Source of the DNA: Trichostrongylus colubriformis
Lineage: Eukaryota; Nematoda; Chromadorea; Rhabditida; Trichostrongylidae
Direction of reading: 5' to 3'
Length of the DNA stretch: 64,000 nucleotides
NCBI GenBank assembly: GCA_963978905.1
Contig: OZ022257.1
Coordinates: 51,416,873-51,480,872, forward strand
Of the stretch, positions 1 to 10,974 are shown one piece after another. The stretch's first letter is position 1. Each line of letters begins with the position of its first letter. The notes below the pieces were generated by a model that was not told where the DNA came from, did no database searches, and saw nothing but the letters and a program-made list of their open reading frames with translations. Made by a program: the position numbers and the translations under genes.

Positions 1-265
1 AAAAAGGGAACAGTTTATGATAAATATTGACATTTAAATTTTACCATTTGACATTTACATACAAAACCGGATCAGTTCAACCACACCTACGTTTCTCAAA
101 CAAACCAAATAACCGGAGATATAACAACACAACATACACAAACTTTGGAAAAAATTTCATGTCATGCCGCTTCGAAGCCGGTCACGTGCCCACATGAATG
201 TTCATAGATTCGGATGAAAGTAAATCTCATGGAAACCCGGTCGGGAGTCATTCAGACCCTTTTAC
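1..265. other. AT-rich edge sequence without a recognised feature
   Basis: I see no repeat or convincing reading frame. If the minus-strand exon at 266-381 is real, this stretch is the start of its following intron. Confidence 0.4.
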
Positions 266-381
266 CTTTGCACTTTTGAAAACTGGTATTGGAGAATCAA
301 ACCAAAACAGCCTATTTCGACTTTCACGTTGATGTATTGCCATGGCAATCATGAAAATGGCTAATACTATCCACCAAAATG
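266..381 (-). CDS. candidate internal exon encoding a transmembrane helix
   Basis: Seen: read on the minus strand, a TTTTTTTCAG acceptor precedes 381 and AAG/GTAAAA follows 266. One frame is open for 38 codons after two carried-over bases. It begins with a hydrophobic run (FWWIVLAIFMIAMA), then a charged segment (HQRESRNR) and an aromatic stretch (LFWFDSPIPVF). The other two frames contain stops. Inference: a single membrane-spanning segment near the N-terminus, since the two upstream candidate exons join in phase and add about 40 residues. The order short N-terminus, helix, charged loop is seen in many channels and receptors. I could not assign a family. The gene would continue leftwards beyond the window. 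Confidence 0.45.
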
Positions 382-458
382 CTGAAAAAATACGGGGAAG
401 GCCTCTTGTGTATTCCCGCCGTCAATTTTGCAACGTAATTTTTTAAAGTCGTTGTTAC

Positions 459-513
459 CTACGAAAAAGTCAGGGATCATAGACGGAATTGACGATGACG
501 AAAGGACGAAGAT
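459..513 (-). CDS. candidate short exon upstream of the transmembrane exon
   Basis: Seen: minus strand, 18 codons plus one base, ending GTAG/GTAACA. The single leftover G joins the CA at the start of the 266-381 exon to make an Ala codon and keeps the frame open. The frame reads serine-rich and then IPSMIPDFFV. The acceptor (CATCAG) is weak. The intron to the next exon is 77 nt, a normal nematode size. Support is the phase match, not homology. Confidence 0.25.
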
Positions 514-559
514 CTGATGCGCCGCCTATCTACATTTACAGAAACGGTTTTTATTTTAC

Positions 560-625
560 CCTGATTGAATCTATGAGTTGGAGATTCCCGGAGGAGGGCG
601 TGGGACTATTCGTCGCTTGTGACAT
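560..625 (-). CDS. candidate first coding exon with ATG
   Basis: Seen: minus strand ATG at 625, 22 codons starting MSQATNSPTPSSGNL, ending CAGG/GTAAAA at a codon boundary. The following 46-nt interval ends in CAG and leads in phase to 459-513, then to the transmembrane exon at 266-381. The Ser/Thr/Pro-rich start is what one would expect for a cytoplasmic N-terminal tail. No promoter or trans-splice acceptor was identified upstream. A chance alignment of short open frames remains possible. Confidence 0.28.
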
Positions 626-1167
626 TTCCACAAACCATAAACATAAATACTGATCCATCACAACAATAACCGAAATGTCAACAAGGATGAATGAGCAGCT
701 GTGATAACGAACAACATATAATCGAATAACACATCGTCATAATTTCACACCTCTCACGCGGAAAAAGTCAGGAATTCTCTGGAAGCACGTGGGCCACAAT
801 CGATACCGGCAATCGATTCTCGCAAAACTTCCCGTGAATTTTGGCCATTTTGATCTTCTCCCAAAAGACATGTAGAGAAAAAAAAGAGAAAAACGAAAGA
901 CTTCTTGTAAGTGCACAAGTGGCTTCAAAGCTCTTGAGAAATATCAACTCATGACTGAGAATGGAACTCGAAATTGCTGTAGAAAAGATAATCTCCCACG
1001 TTGGAGTCTTTGGAGTATAAATTTTAAGAAAAAATCAGAATAATCATAGATTTGGTAGGATGGGTAGGGAAACCTGATCTCAAAAACCAAGCTTCGCCGT
1101 AGCATGGTAGTATGTAATTGGTTGACGGTGTTTTGCAAAGACTATCACAAAGCACAAACCCACCGGG
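626..1167. other. non-coding stretch, no feature recognised
   Basis: Short overlapping frames occur on both strands (for example 737-928 and 944-1138, minus) but none combines good splice sites with a protein-like composition. Confidence 0.4.
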
Positions 1168-1411
1168 TTAAATTCTTGAGGGTGCGATCAATATGGGAGG
1201 GGGGGGGGGCATCCCACTATGGACGCTATCTTTACCTAAATCCCCATAAGAAAACGAACTCCTTCGCTTCTGCACAGGAAGATTTGGTAAAACACACGCT
1301 AGGATGTACAGACTGACCCTTCAGCGATCCCTCATCGATCTTGAGTCGGCAACTTTTTATAAGATGCCCCCCCCCACCCTGATTGCGATAGCACCCTCTT
1401 GAGAACTTTAG
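1168..1411. mobile_element. G-run MITE with imperfect terminal inverted repeats
   Basis: The left end (TTCTTGAGGGTGCGATC, then a G run and GCATCC) is mirrored on the right (GATGC, C run, GATTGCGATAGCACCCTC, TTGAGAA). A half copy with the same C run and TACGATAGCACC is at 49725-49795, so this is a dispersed family. The interior has no coding sequence. Confidence 0.6.
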
Positions 1412-1919
1412 AGAATTGAAACACTAGAAGAACAGCAAGGAAATGACAGAGGGTACTATACTGGCCAAGAATGAGCCTATGAGCTAGCTGTCCAAAGAAG
1501 GTCGTACGCGGAAGCAACAAATCTTTTAGCATGACGTGCTTAATCGGCGATAATGTGTAGCGTCGTGATTTTATTGACTTGGGCGTTAAAATCCCCCCCC
1601 CCCTTTCAGGCCCGTATATCCTTCACTACTAATGACAGAAAACGGAGGAGGAATGATGTGTAGATAATCAAGTAATCGCTGATGACACATCAATCCAAGG
1701 TTCAGCTCTTTAGCTGATGATTCTCACGAGAGGGTGGGGATGAAGAGAGGAAGTTGTGATAAACACGGAAGTCTGGCCATCCTTGAATTACTGCCATGCT
1801 CCGCATTCGTAAACATACTCAAAAGGCGGAATTAAACGAGATACAAAAGACAGCTTACGTCCGTCCAGACCTCCTGTCTGTTTATCCAATCTAAATTACC
1901 CACTGACTCAGTCATTTCA

Positions 1920-2380
1920 CTCATGTGTCCCTTCCCCTGCTTCACATCCCCTCATTTCCTGTCTCTGACTTCGCAATTAAAATTGCCAAGCAGAGAAAAA
2001 GTCGATGAACGCTCGCACACCGTCATTCCTTGGGGTGAATCTGCTCACAGCTCCGGGGCCTATTAGAGAAGGAGAAACCGTTGTAAGTTGATCAACAACT
2101 TTAAAATGAGCCATGCATTCCATTCCAGTTTTAGCAGACGATCCTGATCATCCCATGGCTACTAAAATGCTCCAACTTCTACAAACGTTCGAACGAGCCA
2201 CACTTAATGATAAGAGCGTTCCATTGACGGGTTCGATCCCACATCCAAACATATGCGATACGGCCCTTTTATCCGCTCCATCACATTAGTTCGAGCCTGT
2301 CAGTTTCGGGAATGTTTGTGCTATACGTTGGTGCTCTCGCCTTGATTGCGATCTCGATAAGGGTTACCTATTTTTTCAAG
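1920..2380. repeat. left copy of a direct repeat flanking a composite element
   Basis: Shares the block ATTAAAATTGCCAAGCAGAG and AAAAGTCGATGAACGCTC (near 1977-2018) with 4009-4050. A later block (GGAATGTTTGTGCTATACG and what follows, near 2308-2365) recurs diverged at 4402-4462. The two copies are in the same orientation, about 2 kb apart. Confidence 0.6.
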
Positions 2381-2392
2381 CTAAATTACCCC

Positions 2393-2521
2393 TTGTAGGG
2401 AGGGGGGCTTTAGTCAGGATTGACCTTCCACGACTCCTGCCTCGCACCTTCCCTAATTACTTCGCAACTCTGCGATTTCGCCCAAGGGATGACCTCGCTT
2501 GATTGGCCGATCTGGCTGTCT
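2393..2521. repeat. inverted-repeat arm, left
   Basis: The block from the G run and GCTTTAGTCAGGATTGACC to AAGGGATGACCTC is repeated on the opposite strand at 3785-3905 with only a few differences. The two arms enclose the mariner-type element at 2824-3708. Confidence 0.7.
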
Positions 2522-2823
2522 TCATCGATTCATCACTAAGTGACTAATTAGTATATTTATAACATCAGCTAAATGGAATAATTAAAATTGCATGGTATCA
2601 CTATGCAGCAGAAAAAGAGAGAATTTCGAAGTTATATAAAAGATCGTAATATAAGGATAGAAAGACGTTGATCTCACGAACATTTTTGGGCTCAGAGATT
2701 AGAAAATCAGAAAACTACCATAATTACTTCTCATGAATTGCTCAGTTAGTTCTTTTTCATTTCAGACTCATTGTTCCATATTTCACATTTCACTTAATCT
2801 CTTTCTTTCATGAATTTTTAATA

Positions 2824-3708
2824 TTAGGCTGTAAGGAAAGTTTTGGCCGCTTTTCGCAATTTCAACTTCGGAAGATCATAACTCGGCTTGGACAGCGTCC
2901 TTTCTCACAAAATTAGCACCATTTGATTCGCAACACTTTTAGAAATATCATATCATGGATATTTACAGATCTCATTTTGATGAGGAGATGACGATTTATA
3001 TAGCGCAAAATCAAAAAAAGTCGACGTCAGATCACCCCTCTTTCTGAACACTGCTGCTGAAGAAGCTGTTCAGATGTTTGGGAAATGGGGCTCAGTTAGC
3101 GCTAGATCTGGTGAATATGGTACACGAGTGAGGGCTTCAGCCTGCAACTGCTTCAATCATTAGAAGATTTGTGGAGAATGCGCTTGCGCAAGCTGTTCTG
3201 AAGGGTCCCGCGGCACTCTTTTTTGTGTTTTTGCAGATCAAGGCTACTTGAGGTGGCTAACCAAGTTTGTGTGTTGAGGGCCAATACTTTTGAACATTCC
3301 CTGCAAGTATGGGTCATCGTTTCTGCCGTTTCAGTTGAAGCGATTTGATCAATTGAAATTCGAGCAACTCATTCTCATTTTTGCACTTCTGAAACCAAGG
3401 ACGAAATGTTCCGTCCAATGCTCTACCCCCTCCCCTTGCAGCACTCACATTTGTGGCCACCTTCGCTGGGACTTGGCTAAACAAGGACTTGTGCAGTGAA
3501 GTCATCCAAAAAGTGCCATTTTCGCAGTACTTCAAAATCCCCCTAATAATCGGAAACCTTGTGGCATTCCAAATAAAACATGTATCCAGAAAGAGCGATT
3601 TTTTTGTCTAAGGAGCACAATATGTAGCTGATTCATGTGGACGCGCTGTGAGATTTGGATTCATCTTATGAACGCGAAAAACCGGCCAGAACTTTCCTTA
3701 CAACCTAA
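2824..3708. mobile_element. mariner-type non-autonomous element, 885 bp
   Basis: Starts TTAGGCTGTAAGGAAAGTTT and ends with its imperfect inverse (AACTTTCCTTACAACCTAA), flanked by TA at 2822-2823 and 3709-3710. That is the mariner/Tc1 target duplication. The interior has frames of at most about 70 codons and I found no DDE/D transposase motif. It looks non-autonomous or heavily decayed, and sits near the centre of an older inverted-repeat structure. Confidence 0.7.
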
Positions 3709-3784
3709 TAATTTCAATTAATTCTGCAAATCTCTCTTTGTCGTAACTAAAATCCACTCTTTCTGTTTCTTGCGCTGTAAATGT

Positions 3785-3905
3785 TGACTTAAGCGAAGGC
3801 AATTTGGGAGGTCATCCCTTGGGCGCATTCGGAGAGGTGCGAAGTAATTAGGGAAGGTGCGAGGCAGGAGTCGTGGAAGGTCAATCCTGACTAAAGCCCC
3901 CCTCC
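3785..3905. repeat. inverted-repeat arm, right
   Basis: Reverse complement of 2393-2521, running from GAGGTCATCCCTTGGGCGCA to CTGACTAAAGCCCCCCTCC. Confidence 0.7.
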
Positions 3906-3919
3906 CCCCCTTGTACAAG

Positions 3920-4465
3920 GTCACTTCACTCAAGTGCCATTGTAGCGCCGCTTCCTGCTTCCTGCCCCCCCCCTCCCCCCCCCCCCTCATGCCCCGTCTC
4001 TGACTGCGCAATTAAAATTGCCAAGCAGAGAAAAAGTCGATGAACGCTCAAATAGCGTCATTTTTCGAGGTATGACGCTCCCCTTCACAAAGTACCTCGA
4101 CTGTGAGGTTTCTCGAAGGAAAACAAAAGGGACGGGCGCTACCCGATTCTTCGAGGATCAGCCAGGCATTTCAACTTCTCCAAAATATGTGGAGGCAATT
4201 GAATTGATATTTGAACACCGAAACGATCTCTGAAATAATCTGGTCCCGCCCAAATCCATATTCAATATTTTTGGACAAGTCGGCGCTAGGAGGATATTTC
4301 CTCTGGTATCCACCACAGTTGATCCCGCAACCGCGCAAATGGAACACTATTCGTAGCCGTTTAGACATTCCCGACTAGGTCCCAGATACTTGTCAATTTT
4401 GCGGAAATGTTCGTTGTATACGTTGCTGACGCGCTTTCGCGTTAATTGCAATACCAATGAAGGTT
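3920..4465. repeat. right copy of the flanking direct repeat
   Basis: Direct-orientation partner of 1920-2380. It begins in a C-rich tract, continues through the shared GCCAAGCAGAGAAAAAGTCG block and ends around the diverged GTATACGTTGCTGACGC block. Confidence 0.55.
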
Positions 4466-4756
4466 TTCAAAACAGCACAGCAGCATGCCCGTCATCATGT
4501 GACGTAGGCTAACGAATAGGGCACATGGTGGCGCAAATGTTCTCGACACGTCCTTTTCATAGTAACAGCCCGATTTACAGCACCCTACGTGACCCTACCA
4601 CTTCCTGTATTCCAATTATGGAAAATGAAGTATAAAAAACGCGAAAAACATAGGACGTTTGAAATAATCTGCTTCTATATGGTTCAACGCGTCTAATCGA
4701 TACGTATACCTGCATTGTAGAGGAACATGAGCACTTCTGGAGAATTTTTGATTGCG
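4466..4756. other. non-coding stretch
   Basis: Nothing recognised. Confidence 0.4.
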
Positions 4757-4885
4757 AAAACCAATCAGATCAATATTATAATAATAATGGAATAATAGAA
4801 ATAATAGAATAGAAATATAGGATAATAGAAATAATGGAAAGAATATAATATAATAATGATAGAAATATTTAGATAATAATATATA
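4757..4885. repeat. AT-rich simple-sequence tract
   Basis: Imperfect repeats of AATAATAGAAAT-like units. The long minus-strand frames over this tract are low-complexity Ile/Tyr/Phe artefacts. Confidence 0.8.
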
Positions 4886-5399
4886 ACAATGGGAAATCCT
4901 TTCTTCGAAAAACTCCACCGACTACATATCAACTCCGCACTCCCACGAACTACACATCCTCCGAATACGGAAGCCGGAGCCACTACCAATATGACTCCCT
5001 CAAGGAAAAAATTGTGGGTCCAGTGTGGGTGTATGAGATTCTCGTTTCCTTTCCTTCTCTGCATGACTATTTTCGGAATAAAATTGTAAAAAACAAGAAG
5101 GATTGTAGAGTTGTAGCACCAAGATTGAGAAGTGAACATTCAAGCCGACTGCAGACACCACACCAGCGTGGTTTATGATGAATTCAAGGTGAAAACTAAC
5201 TCAGCGCCATGGGATTTCATTATCGTGCAGCATGAATGCATAACAAGCTCTGCTGGGCAGATTATCATGAACGTTTCTATGGAAAGTGCCTTCCACGGAC
5301 ACCAAGCCAACAGAATCGGGAAATACGATCAACCCAACTATGACAAATCCTTTCTAGACGAAGACGGAACGCCTCCCATATAGATTACCTGAAAATTTT

Positions 5400-5700
5400 C
5401 CTAACAAAGTTGAAAGCCACAGGTTTCAAAGGTATTCTTTCATTTGAATGAAGATACATGAGATTCTCGCTGAAGGATGATGGTTAGACTTATATAAACT
5501 TCTACCAAATCAGTTCGCGGTTTAAAAAAATGAAAAATTTTCGAATCGTTTTCCGTCAATTTTGATAAAAATGCATGAAGTTCCTGCCGAAGGATGATTA
5601 GCTAGAGTTGAATAGACTTTTAGCAAAAACGGTTCATGGTTCGAAATTTCTGGAACTCCTGAAAAAAATTTTCCTGAGTCCTTTCCCGTCAATTTTCCAG
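5400..5700. repeat. diverged tandem duplication, about 120-bp unit
   Basis: Two adjacent units share CTGAAGGATGATGGTTAGA-like and CCGAAGGATGATTAGCTAGA-like blocks, each preceded by a GAAAATTTTC-type segment and followed by (A)TTCG(C/T)GGTT. Identity is low, so the duplication is old. Confidence 0.45.
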
Positions 5701-6213
5701 TGAACCTCTCTACACAGGAACCACTGGTAGTCCAATGTGCTACCACATAAGTGAACAACACGTCGTGAAAGGTACGAATAGTTCAACTAAAGGAATTGAT
5801 CCAGTGACAGCGTACAAACGTGAAACGAAGCTTTTCGCCATTACTCCACACTGCGCGAGTCAACAGTTTCCAGTCTTCCATGAAATTTTCGCAAATTTCT
5901 CCATTAAAGTCCTTAGATAGGGTTCAACCAGTGGGGCTCGAGAGGTGTTTTCATTGTCCAGGCACGGAAAGTACTCCTAAGTAAAAATAAGGTGCTAAAT
6001 ACGCTTCTCTGGAAAATCCTAGTAAATCCGTGGTAATTTTTAGAAGCCGGCACCACTTCCTCGGTTCCAAACCCGTTTTCGAGGAGCACCCCTCCAAGAA
6101 TTAGGAGAAGGGAGATCGAACAGCCAAAAAACCTTCTTCAGCTCTGTGAATCATACTGAGAGGGCAATTTTCCTCGACTCTCTTCCACCCTAGTCCTACG
6201 AGATGTACCAGCT

Positions 6214-6528
6214 ATGGCTACGTCCTTTTCTTTTTTCCTTTTTATTATTTTATCCTTTCCTCAATCATTCCTCCAACCAAATTCAAAGTGCACCATTGTC
6301 GACGTCATGGTAAACTTTCTGTTTGAAATGAAATCGTTATCGCTTCATGAAAACACCACAAAGAGCGAACACGACAATGGCCAGTTGAATGAACGAGCAT
6401 CGAACGAACGATTTGCGATGAGAAATAAATCATTTGCTTTTTCCACCTTTCTCATTGCTATGCTGTACCACCAGAAAACTAACGAACAGCCAGCGGAATT
6501 ACGGTGGCAATTACAGGTATCAGCGTGA
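6214..6528 (+). CDS. 104-codon open frame with a hydrophobic N-terminus
   Basis: Starts with ATG. The first residues (MATSFSFFLFIILSFPQSF) resemble a signal peptide. A GTAAAC follows 31 codons in, so a short secreted first exon is conceivable. The rest is unremarkable and no family is recognised. Chance is the leading alternative. Confidence 0.12.
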   Translation: MATSFSFFLFIILSFPQSFLQPNSKCTIVDVMVNFLFEMKSLSLHENTTKSEHDNGQLNERASNERFAMRNKSFAFSTFLIAMLYHQKTNEQPAELRWQLQVSA

Positions 6529-6823
6529 TTGATGCAACGACGACGGCAAAACTGAAACTTGGTTTTTCGCTGCGGAAAAACACCAGATCTAATGCTGGGC
6601 GGGGCTCGGGATTCTAGGTAGTCGGCAATTCCACTGAATGTACTTTCCAGCGAATTAATGTGATTAGCTGATAGCGAAAGGACTTAGGCATCGCACACCC
6701 AGGGAACTTTACGGTTTTTCGAGGCAAAACTGTAACAGAAAGAGTACAAAACGAAGAATGGATACATTATAATCCAAAAAAGTAAATGTGACTAAGGGGG
6801 AGGGGAGCAACGTGTATTGCGGT

Positions 6824-6995
6824 GCCACTTATTTTCAATGAATCTCTTTAGGCCATCTTATTAAGAGCTTTCAACAAATCATATGCAAAAATTCACAAAT
6901 TCAAAAATTTTTCGGCGCCACTTATTTTCAATGAATCTCCTTAAGCCATAATATTGAGAGCTTTCAACAAATCTTATGCAAAAATTCACATCCGT
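6824..6995. repeat. 93-bp tandem duplication
   Basis: GCCACTTATTTTCAATGAAT recurs at 6917 with the same following sequence (AGAGCTTTCAACAAATC, ATGCAAAAATTCACA). There are two units with about ten differences. Confidence 0.85.
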
Positions 6996-7199
6996 AGATT
7001 GTGTCAATACGGCCATTGCGCTATAAAACACGATGCACCCTCTTCTTCACACAAACCACCAGGCAATACAGCTTAAACTTCATGAATTTCATCATGCTAT
7101 CACTTCCATTACTTCCTTGAAACTGTGATTCCTGAGATTCTTTTAGAAATTGAGTTCCTATGTGCCTCCCCCTCCCACCCTCGAGCGTACATCCAAACA

Positions 7200-7820
7200 G
7201 AGCTAGTTTTAGGCATGACCGCTTTAGCACTTAAAGCCAAATTTCGGATTCAGAACGTCAGATTTAAATTTATTACATATAAGAACCTCTGCTACTAAAT
7301 ACACATGGCAAGAAACCGGGAGGGGTAAATTTGGGAATTGGAGGATTATGAAAGTAGTGGTACTCAGCAGTATAAGAGCATAGAATGAACGACATAAAAC
7401 TGCGAAAAAACCGAGGAATAGGAACTCGAAAATCCCCCTTCTGCACCGCAGGACGACATGCCGTGCTGCGGGGTCGCCAAAAGACCCCAAGCCGCGTTTT
7501 TTCTATGCGATTTTGACCTCTTCTGAAGTAGGTTCCTTTTCATTAACATGCACTCTCCGATCACAGTTTTCATTTAGCCCTACTGGGGCCATCAAAACCC
7601 CACCTGAACGATCAGCCTCGCAAGGAATAGTCTTAGCCCCATATTAACGACCAAAAAGTTAAACAGGAGCTCAGATGAGCGACTATTGCAAATGCGTTTA
7701 GAAAAATTCGTATATAAGCCAAGGATGAGGCGTATAAGCGGGTAGATGTAGGTGGGCCCAATTAAATTCTCTTCCTGCCATTCTCCGTATTCCAATTTCT
7801 CATTAAAATTCCCTTCTATT
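7200..7820. repeat. dispersed repeat, copy 1, interrupted
   Basis: The first part (GCTAGTTTTAGGCATGACCG, 7202-7260) and last part (7580-7820, including CCCCATATTAACGACCAAAA and CAATTAAATTCTC) match 8882-9120 and 9430-9490 in order. The middle, including 7440-7545, is a different repeat. Confidence 0.55.
7440..7545. repeat. GC-rich dispersed repeat, copy 1
   Basis: GCCGTGCTGCGGGGTCG, then AAGACC and CTCTTC, match 30805-30905 (GGCGTGCTGCGGAATCG, AAGACC, CTCTTC) in the same order. Confidence 0.5.
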
Positions 7821-8881
7821 CAAAGGGATGTTGGCAGAATTTTCGAGGGATATGGGTAATTAACACCAGAAATGAAGGAAAAGAAAAGATACAACGAGTC
7901 AATAACCACAATGCCTACATCAGTCAAAATCATAAGACATAAAGTCATAACGCGAACAAAAAGGTGCCCAGAACACAGTCACCCACCACAAAGCTCACTG
8001 AAGCCTTCAAAAACCCCATCTGTTAACAACTACTTTGGACAAACGCTATCAGGCTGAGGCCGGCGCTTCCATGTGGCCGAAATGGAATTTCGCAGAAAAA
8101 ACACCGCCGATTTCCCGAACAAAAAAAAACCACGACACAAAAGCACATGAACGGACGTGGCCAACTAAATGTGAGTGTCGCTGGCTGTTGAACAAACACG
8201 TGAAACTGCTGGCGGCTATTCATAGCCAGCGGCGCCTAGTGGAACAATAGCTGGAACACACACACAGAAAACCACTGTCCAGCTCCCAATACGGCAGTAG
8301 TTCTCACAAACTTGAAAGAGGTATGAGAACATCGGGGAGTATAAAGAATCTGGTATTGTTCAAGCTATCTGAAATGCGCCTTGTGTTCCATTCTCCTTCA
8401 GAATCTGAGGGAAATCAAGGGAAATCTCATTTGAATGTTTAAGACACAACCATGGTCAAACATCGTTTTCCCTCAAATCTGAAAGGTTCAGTAACATGCA
8501 CCCCTTACCCAAACAGCGGTCACTCCAACTTTAAAAAGGCATCGAGCGAGTATGAAACTACCAAAAATTAGTAAAAAATAAATTAACTTGGCATTCCATT
8601 TTCACCCTCATCCAACCTTTCTAAGCAAAGCATAGCCTAGACATTACAACTCTGATAAGTAAAAAAATACGACTCCTCTCATCAACAGTCCTTTGACTAT
8701 TGTAGGAAAACAGTAAGATATAAGAAAATAGTGAATAGGAAAAAAACTGTTATAAACTGCACTAACTCTCACTTTGTTCATAGAACTAAAGGTGGTTATC
8801 CACATTAGGAAGAAGGGGAACAATTGATAAATGTCCATAAAGTAAAAAATAGCTCATTTTTGGGACACTCCATGTACGTGA
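7821..8881. other. non-coding stretch
   Basis: Overlapping short frames on both strands around 8023-8250 are mutual shadows with no splice support. Nothing else recognised. Confidence 0.35.
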
Positions 8882-9495
8882 AAGCTAGTTTGAGGCATAA
8901 CCGGTTCAGCATTCGGGAGCGCAATTTTGTATTCAAAATATTACCTCCTGTTAAACCATTTAAGTTAGAAAATGATGGCCTAATCGCCCAAAACTCCTTA
9001 ACATCGATAAGCCTTCCAAGGATTATCCTGACCCCGTATTAACCACCAAAAGCCAACCAGGGCTTACATAAGTGACTTATAGCAAAGTAGTTTAGGAAAA
9101 TCGGAATCAGAAGGATGCGTTATGTATATGAGCTAAGAAACAAACGTTCAAATGGGCGGCGGGGTACAGAAGCCGAGGATCCCTCGACAAGGGTGTCGTC
9201 TTGCAGAGATGAGCAGTCCCACGCTATACGATCAGCGGAACCTTCGGACCCGGACGGACATATAAGAAACATGAATAAATATTAGAGTTCAATACAAAAA
9301 CTACAGTAATAAAATGCTTAGTTATATGTACTAAACGATCGACAATACATTGATACTGCAGAGGTGAGGTAGATGTTGAAAGGGGGAGAGGGGTCGTACT
9401 GAAGCGACCACTTCCCTCGACACCATGATGTGTCATGGTAAGCGGATATGCAGGCCTAATTAAATTCTCCAGCCGTTTTATCCAAGCCGTATAGG
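8882..9495. repeat. dispersed repeat, copy 2, split by a family C insertion
   Basis: AAGCTAGTTTGAGGCATAAC and CCCCGTATTAACCACCAAAA match copy 1. The matching right end (CCTAATTAAATTCTCCAG) resumes only after 9435, showing that the element at 9163-9435 inserted later. Confidence 0.55.
9163..9435. mobile_element. family C MITE, copy 1
   Basis: Runs from GTACAGAAGCCGAGGATCCC to the TCGACACC end. The interior has the family hallmarks: AGGAACATG-like block, ACAGTAATAAAATGCTTAG, GATACTGCAGAGG, GTTGAAAGGGGGAG, GTCGTACTGAAGCGACCA. Confidence 0.7.
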
Positions 9496-10719
9496 TGATT
9501 AAAAGGGGAAACAGTTAATGCAATTTCTCATGAAGGCAGTGGACTTTTCAGAGCAATGGAAAGCATTAGAATACGAGAAAATGTTCATTGAAATTGAGGA
9601 GATTTCGTTGAGATTTCGAGCGGACAAGGAAGAAACTACGAGAGAAACTCACAGGAACTTGTGAGACACACACATTTAAACACCCTCATTTCCTGCCATG
9701 TTTTCCACCAGAACGAAAGTGCAGCAAATCAAAAGACAAAAAACGAACAGAGCGAAACAAGCGAAAACCCAAAGCAAAACCGCTTTTCGCCATAGAGGTT
9801 CCTGGTTTAGTAGAACTAATGGGAATGAGACATATATGTACATCATAGGTAACGCATGACTTCTTTCAATAATCAGAAAAAAAGCAGGAAGTATAGCCCA
9901 AAACTGGTTATAGAAGTGACCTCTGACGTTTGTGATGGACACTGTCACAGCGACGGATAGAAATAGTATGGGGGGACTCCAGAGATGTGAAAAAGCTGGA
10001 ACTTTTACGCTTACAATGAGAAATATGAGAGCTGAAGGGATGGGTGGCGGCTTTCCCTGGTTTCCATCTGAAACAGCGTTTAATCCATGGACACAAGGAT
10101 AACCTGGGATTAAATCTGAGTAGCTTCGCTTTCTCCCCGCGCAAGAACCCGTTCACACGCCATAGTAGTTGTGTGTGTATGCGTCGTGCAGCGCTGTAGA
10201 CAAACCAGGCGGCGGATCGTCCCCATTTGAGGATCATCGCCAAGCTATGAGGTGGGGAGGGGGGGGGACAGAAGAGCACGGCATAATCGGCTTCAGACTC
10301 ACGCGCATGCGACGGTAGCACCTCATCAAATTGTCTAGCCGCCAGGGTGACTGACTGCTGGCTGACTGACTGACGAACTGATAGGGGAAGGGCCTAACAA
10401 GCGCTCATTTTGCACTCTCAGAACACCACCTATCGGCCTCGAGAGTGCAGATGGACAGAGTGGCGATGGAGAGTGTGGAATTGCAACATGAAACGACGCA
10501 GAAGCGTCAGAACAGCGACAATGGCGACGATCAGAAAGTACAGAAGCGTGCGTGAGAACCAACAATTAAGTACTAGCTGGCTAACTGCACAAAACGGAAG
10601 GACACCACACTTTGTCGTTGAAACTGCCAGACAGTAGCTGTCCGCGTGACACGATCGGCGTCAATGGCAGCTGATGAATGAGGTGGCTACAGCACTGACA
10701 GCAAAGAGCGCACAGGGCT
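9496..10719. other. non-coding stretch, becoming GC-rich to the right
   Basis: Minus-strand frames at 9676-9948 (hydrophobic) and 9908-10321 (137 codons) are open but lack paired splice sites. A short GACTGACTG-type repeat is at 10349-10374. Confidence 0.3.
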
Positions 10720-10974
10720 CAATTGGGTGGGGTCCACGAGGTCGATTTTCCGCGCAGCCGCGCGCGATGAGCGGCATGGCGGGTGCGAGTGCCAGTGGCA
10801 GGGCATGGCAGCCTTTCAGCGAGGTAGTGTGGCATGAGTGGAAAGAGCAGACGTGACGCAGTCACGCTCTGCCGCGCGACCTAGGGCAATCGATACGGCG
10901 AGTCGTACGGGGGCGCCGCGAGTGCACCGCCGCAAAGCGGAAATTCGACCTCGTGGACCTCACCCAGCTCAATT
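10720..10974. mobile_element. GC-rich MITE with about 36-bp terminal inverted repeats
   Basis: The left GGTCCACGAGGTCGATTTTC is mirrored by GAAATTCGACCTCGTGGACC on the right. The enclosed core is much richer in GC than its surroundings and non-coding. Confidence 0.75.

Noticed and set aside
4616..5139. Long minus-strand frames rich in Ile/Tyr/Phe
   Set aside because: Translation of an AT-rich simple-sequence tract.
9676..10321. Hydrophobic 90-codon and basic 137-codon minus frames
   Set aside because: No paired splice sites. Overlapping frames and no recognisable domain.
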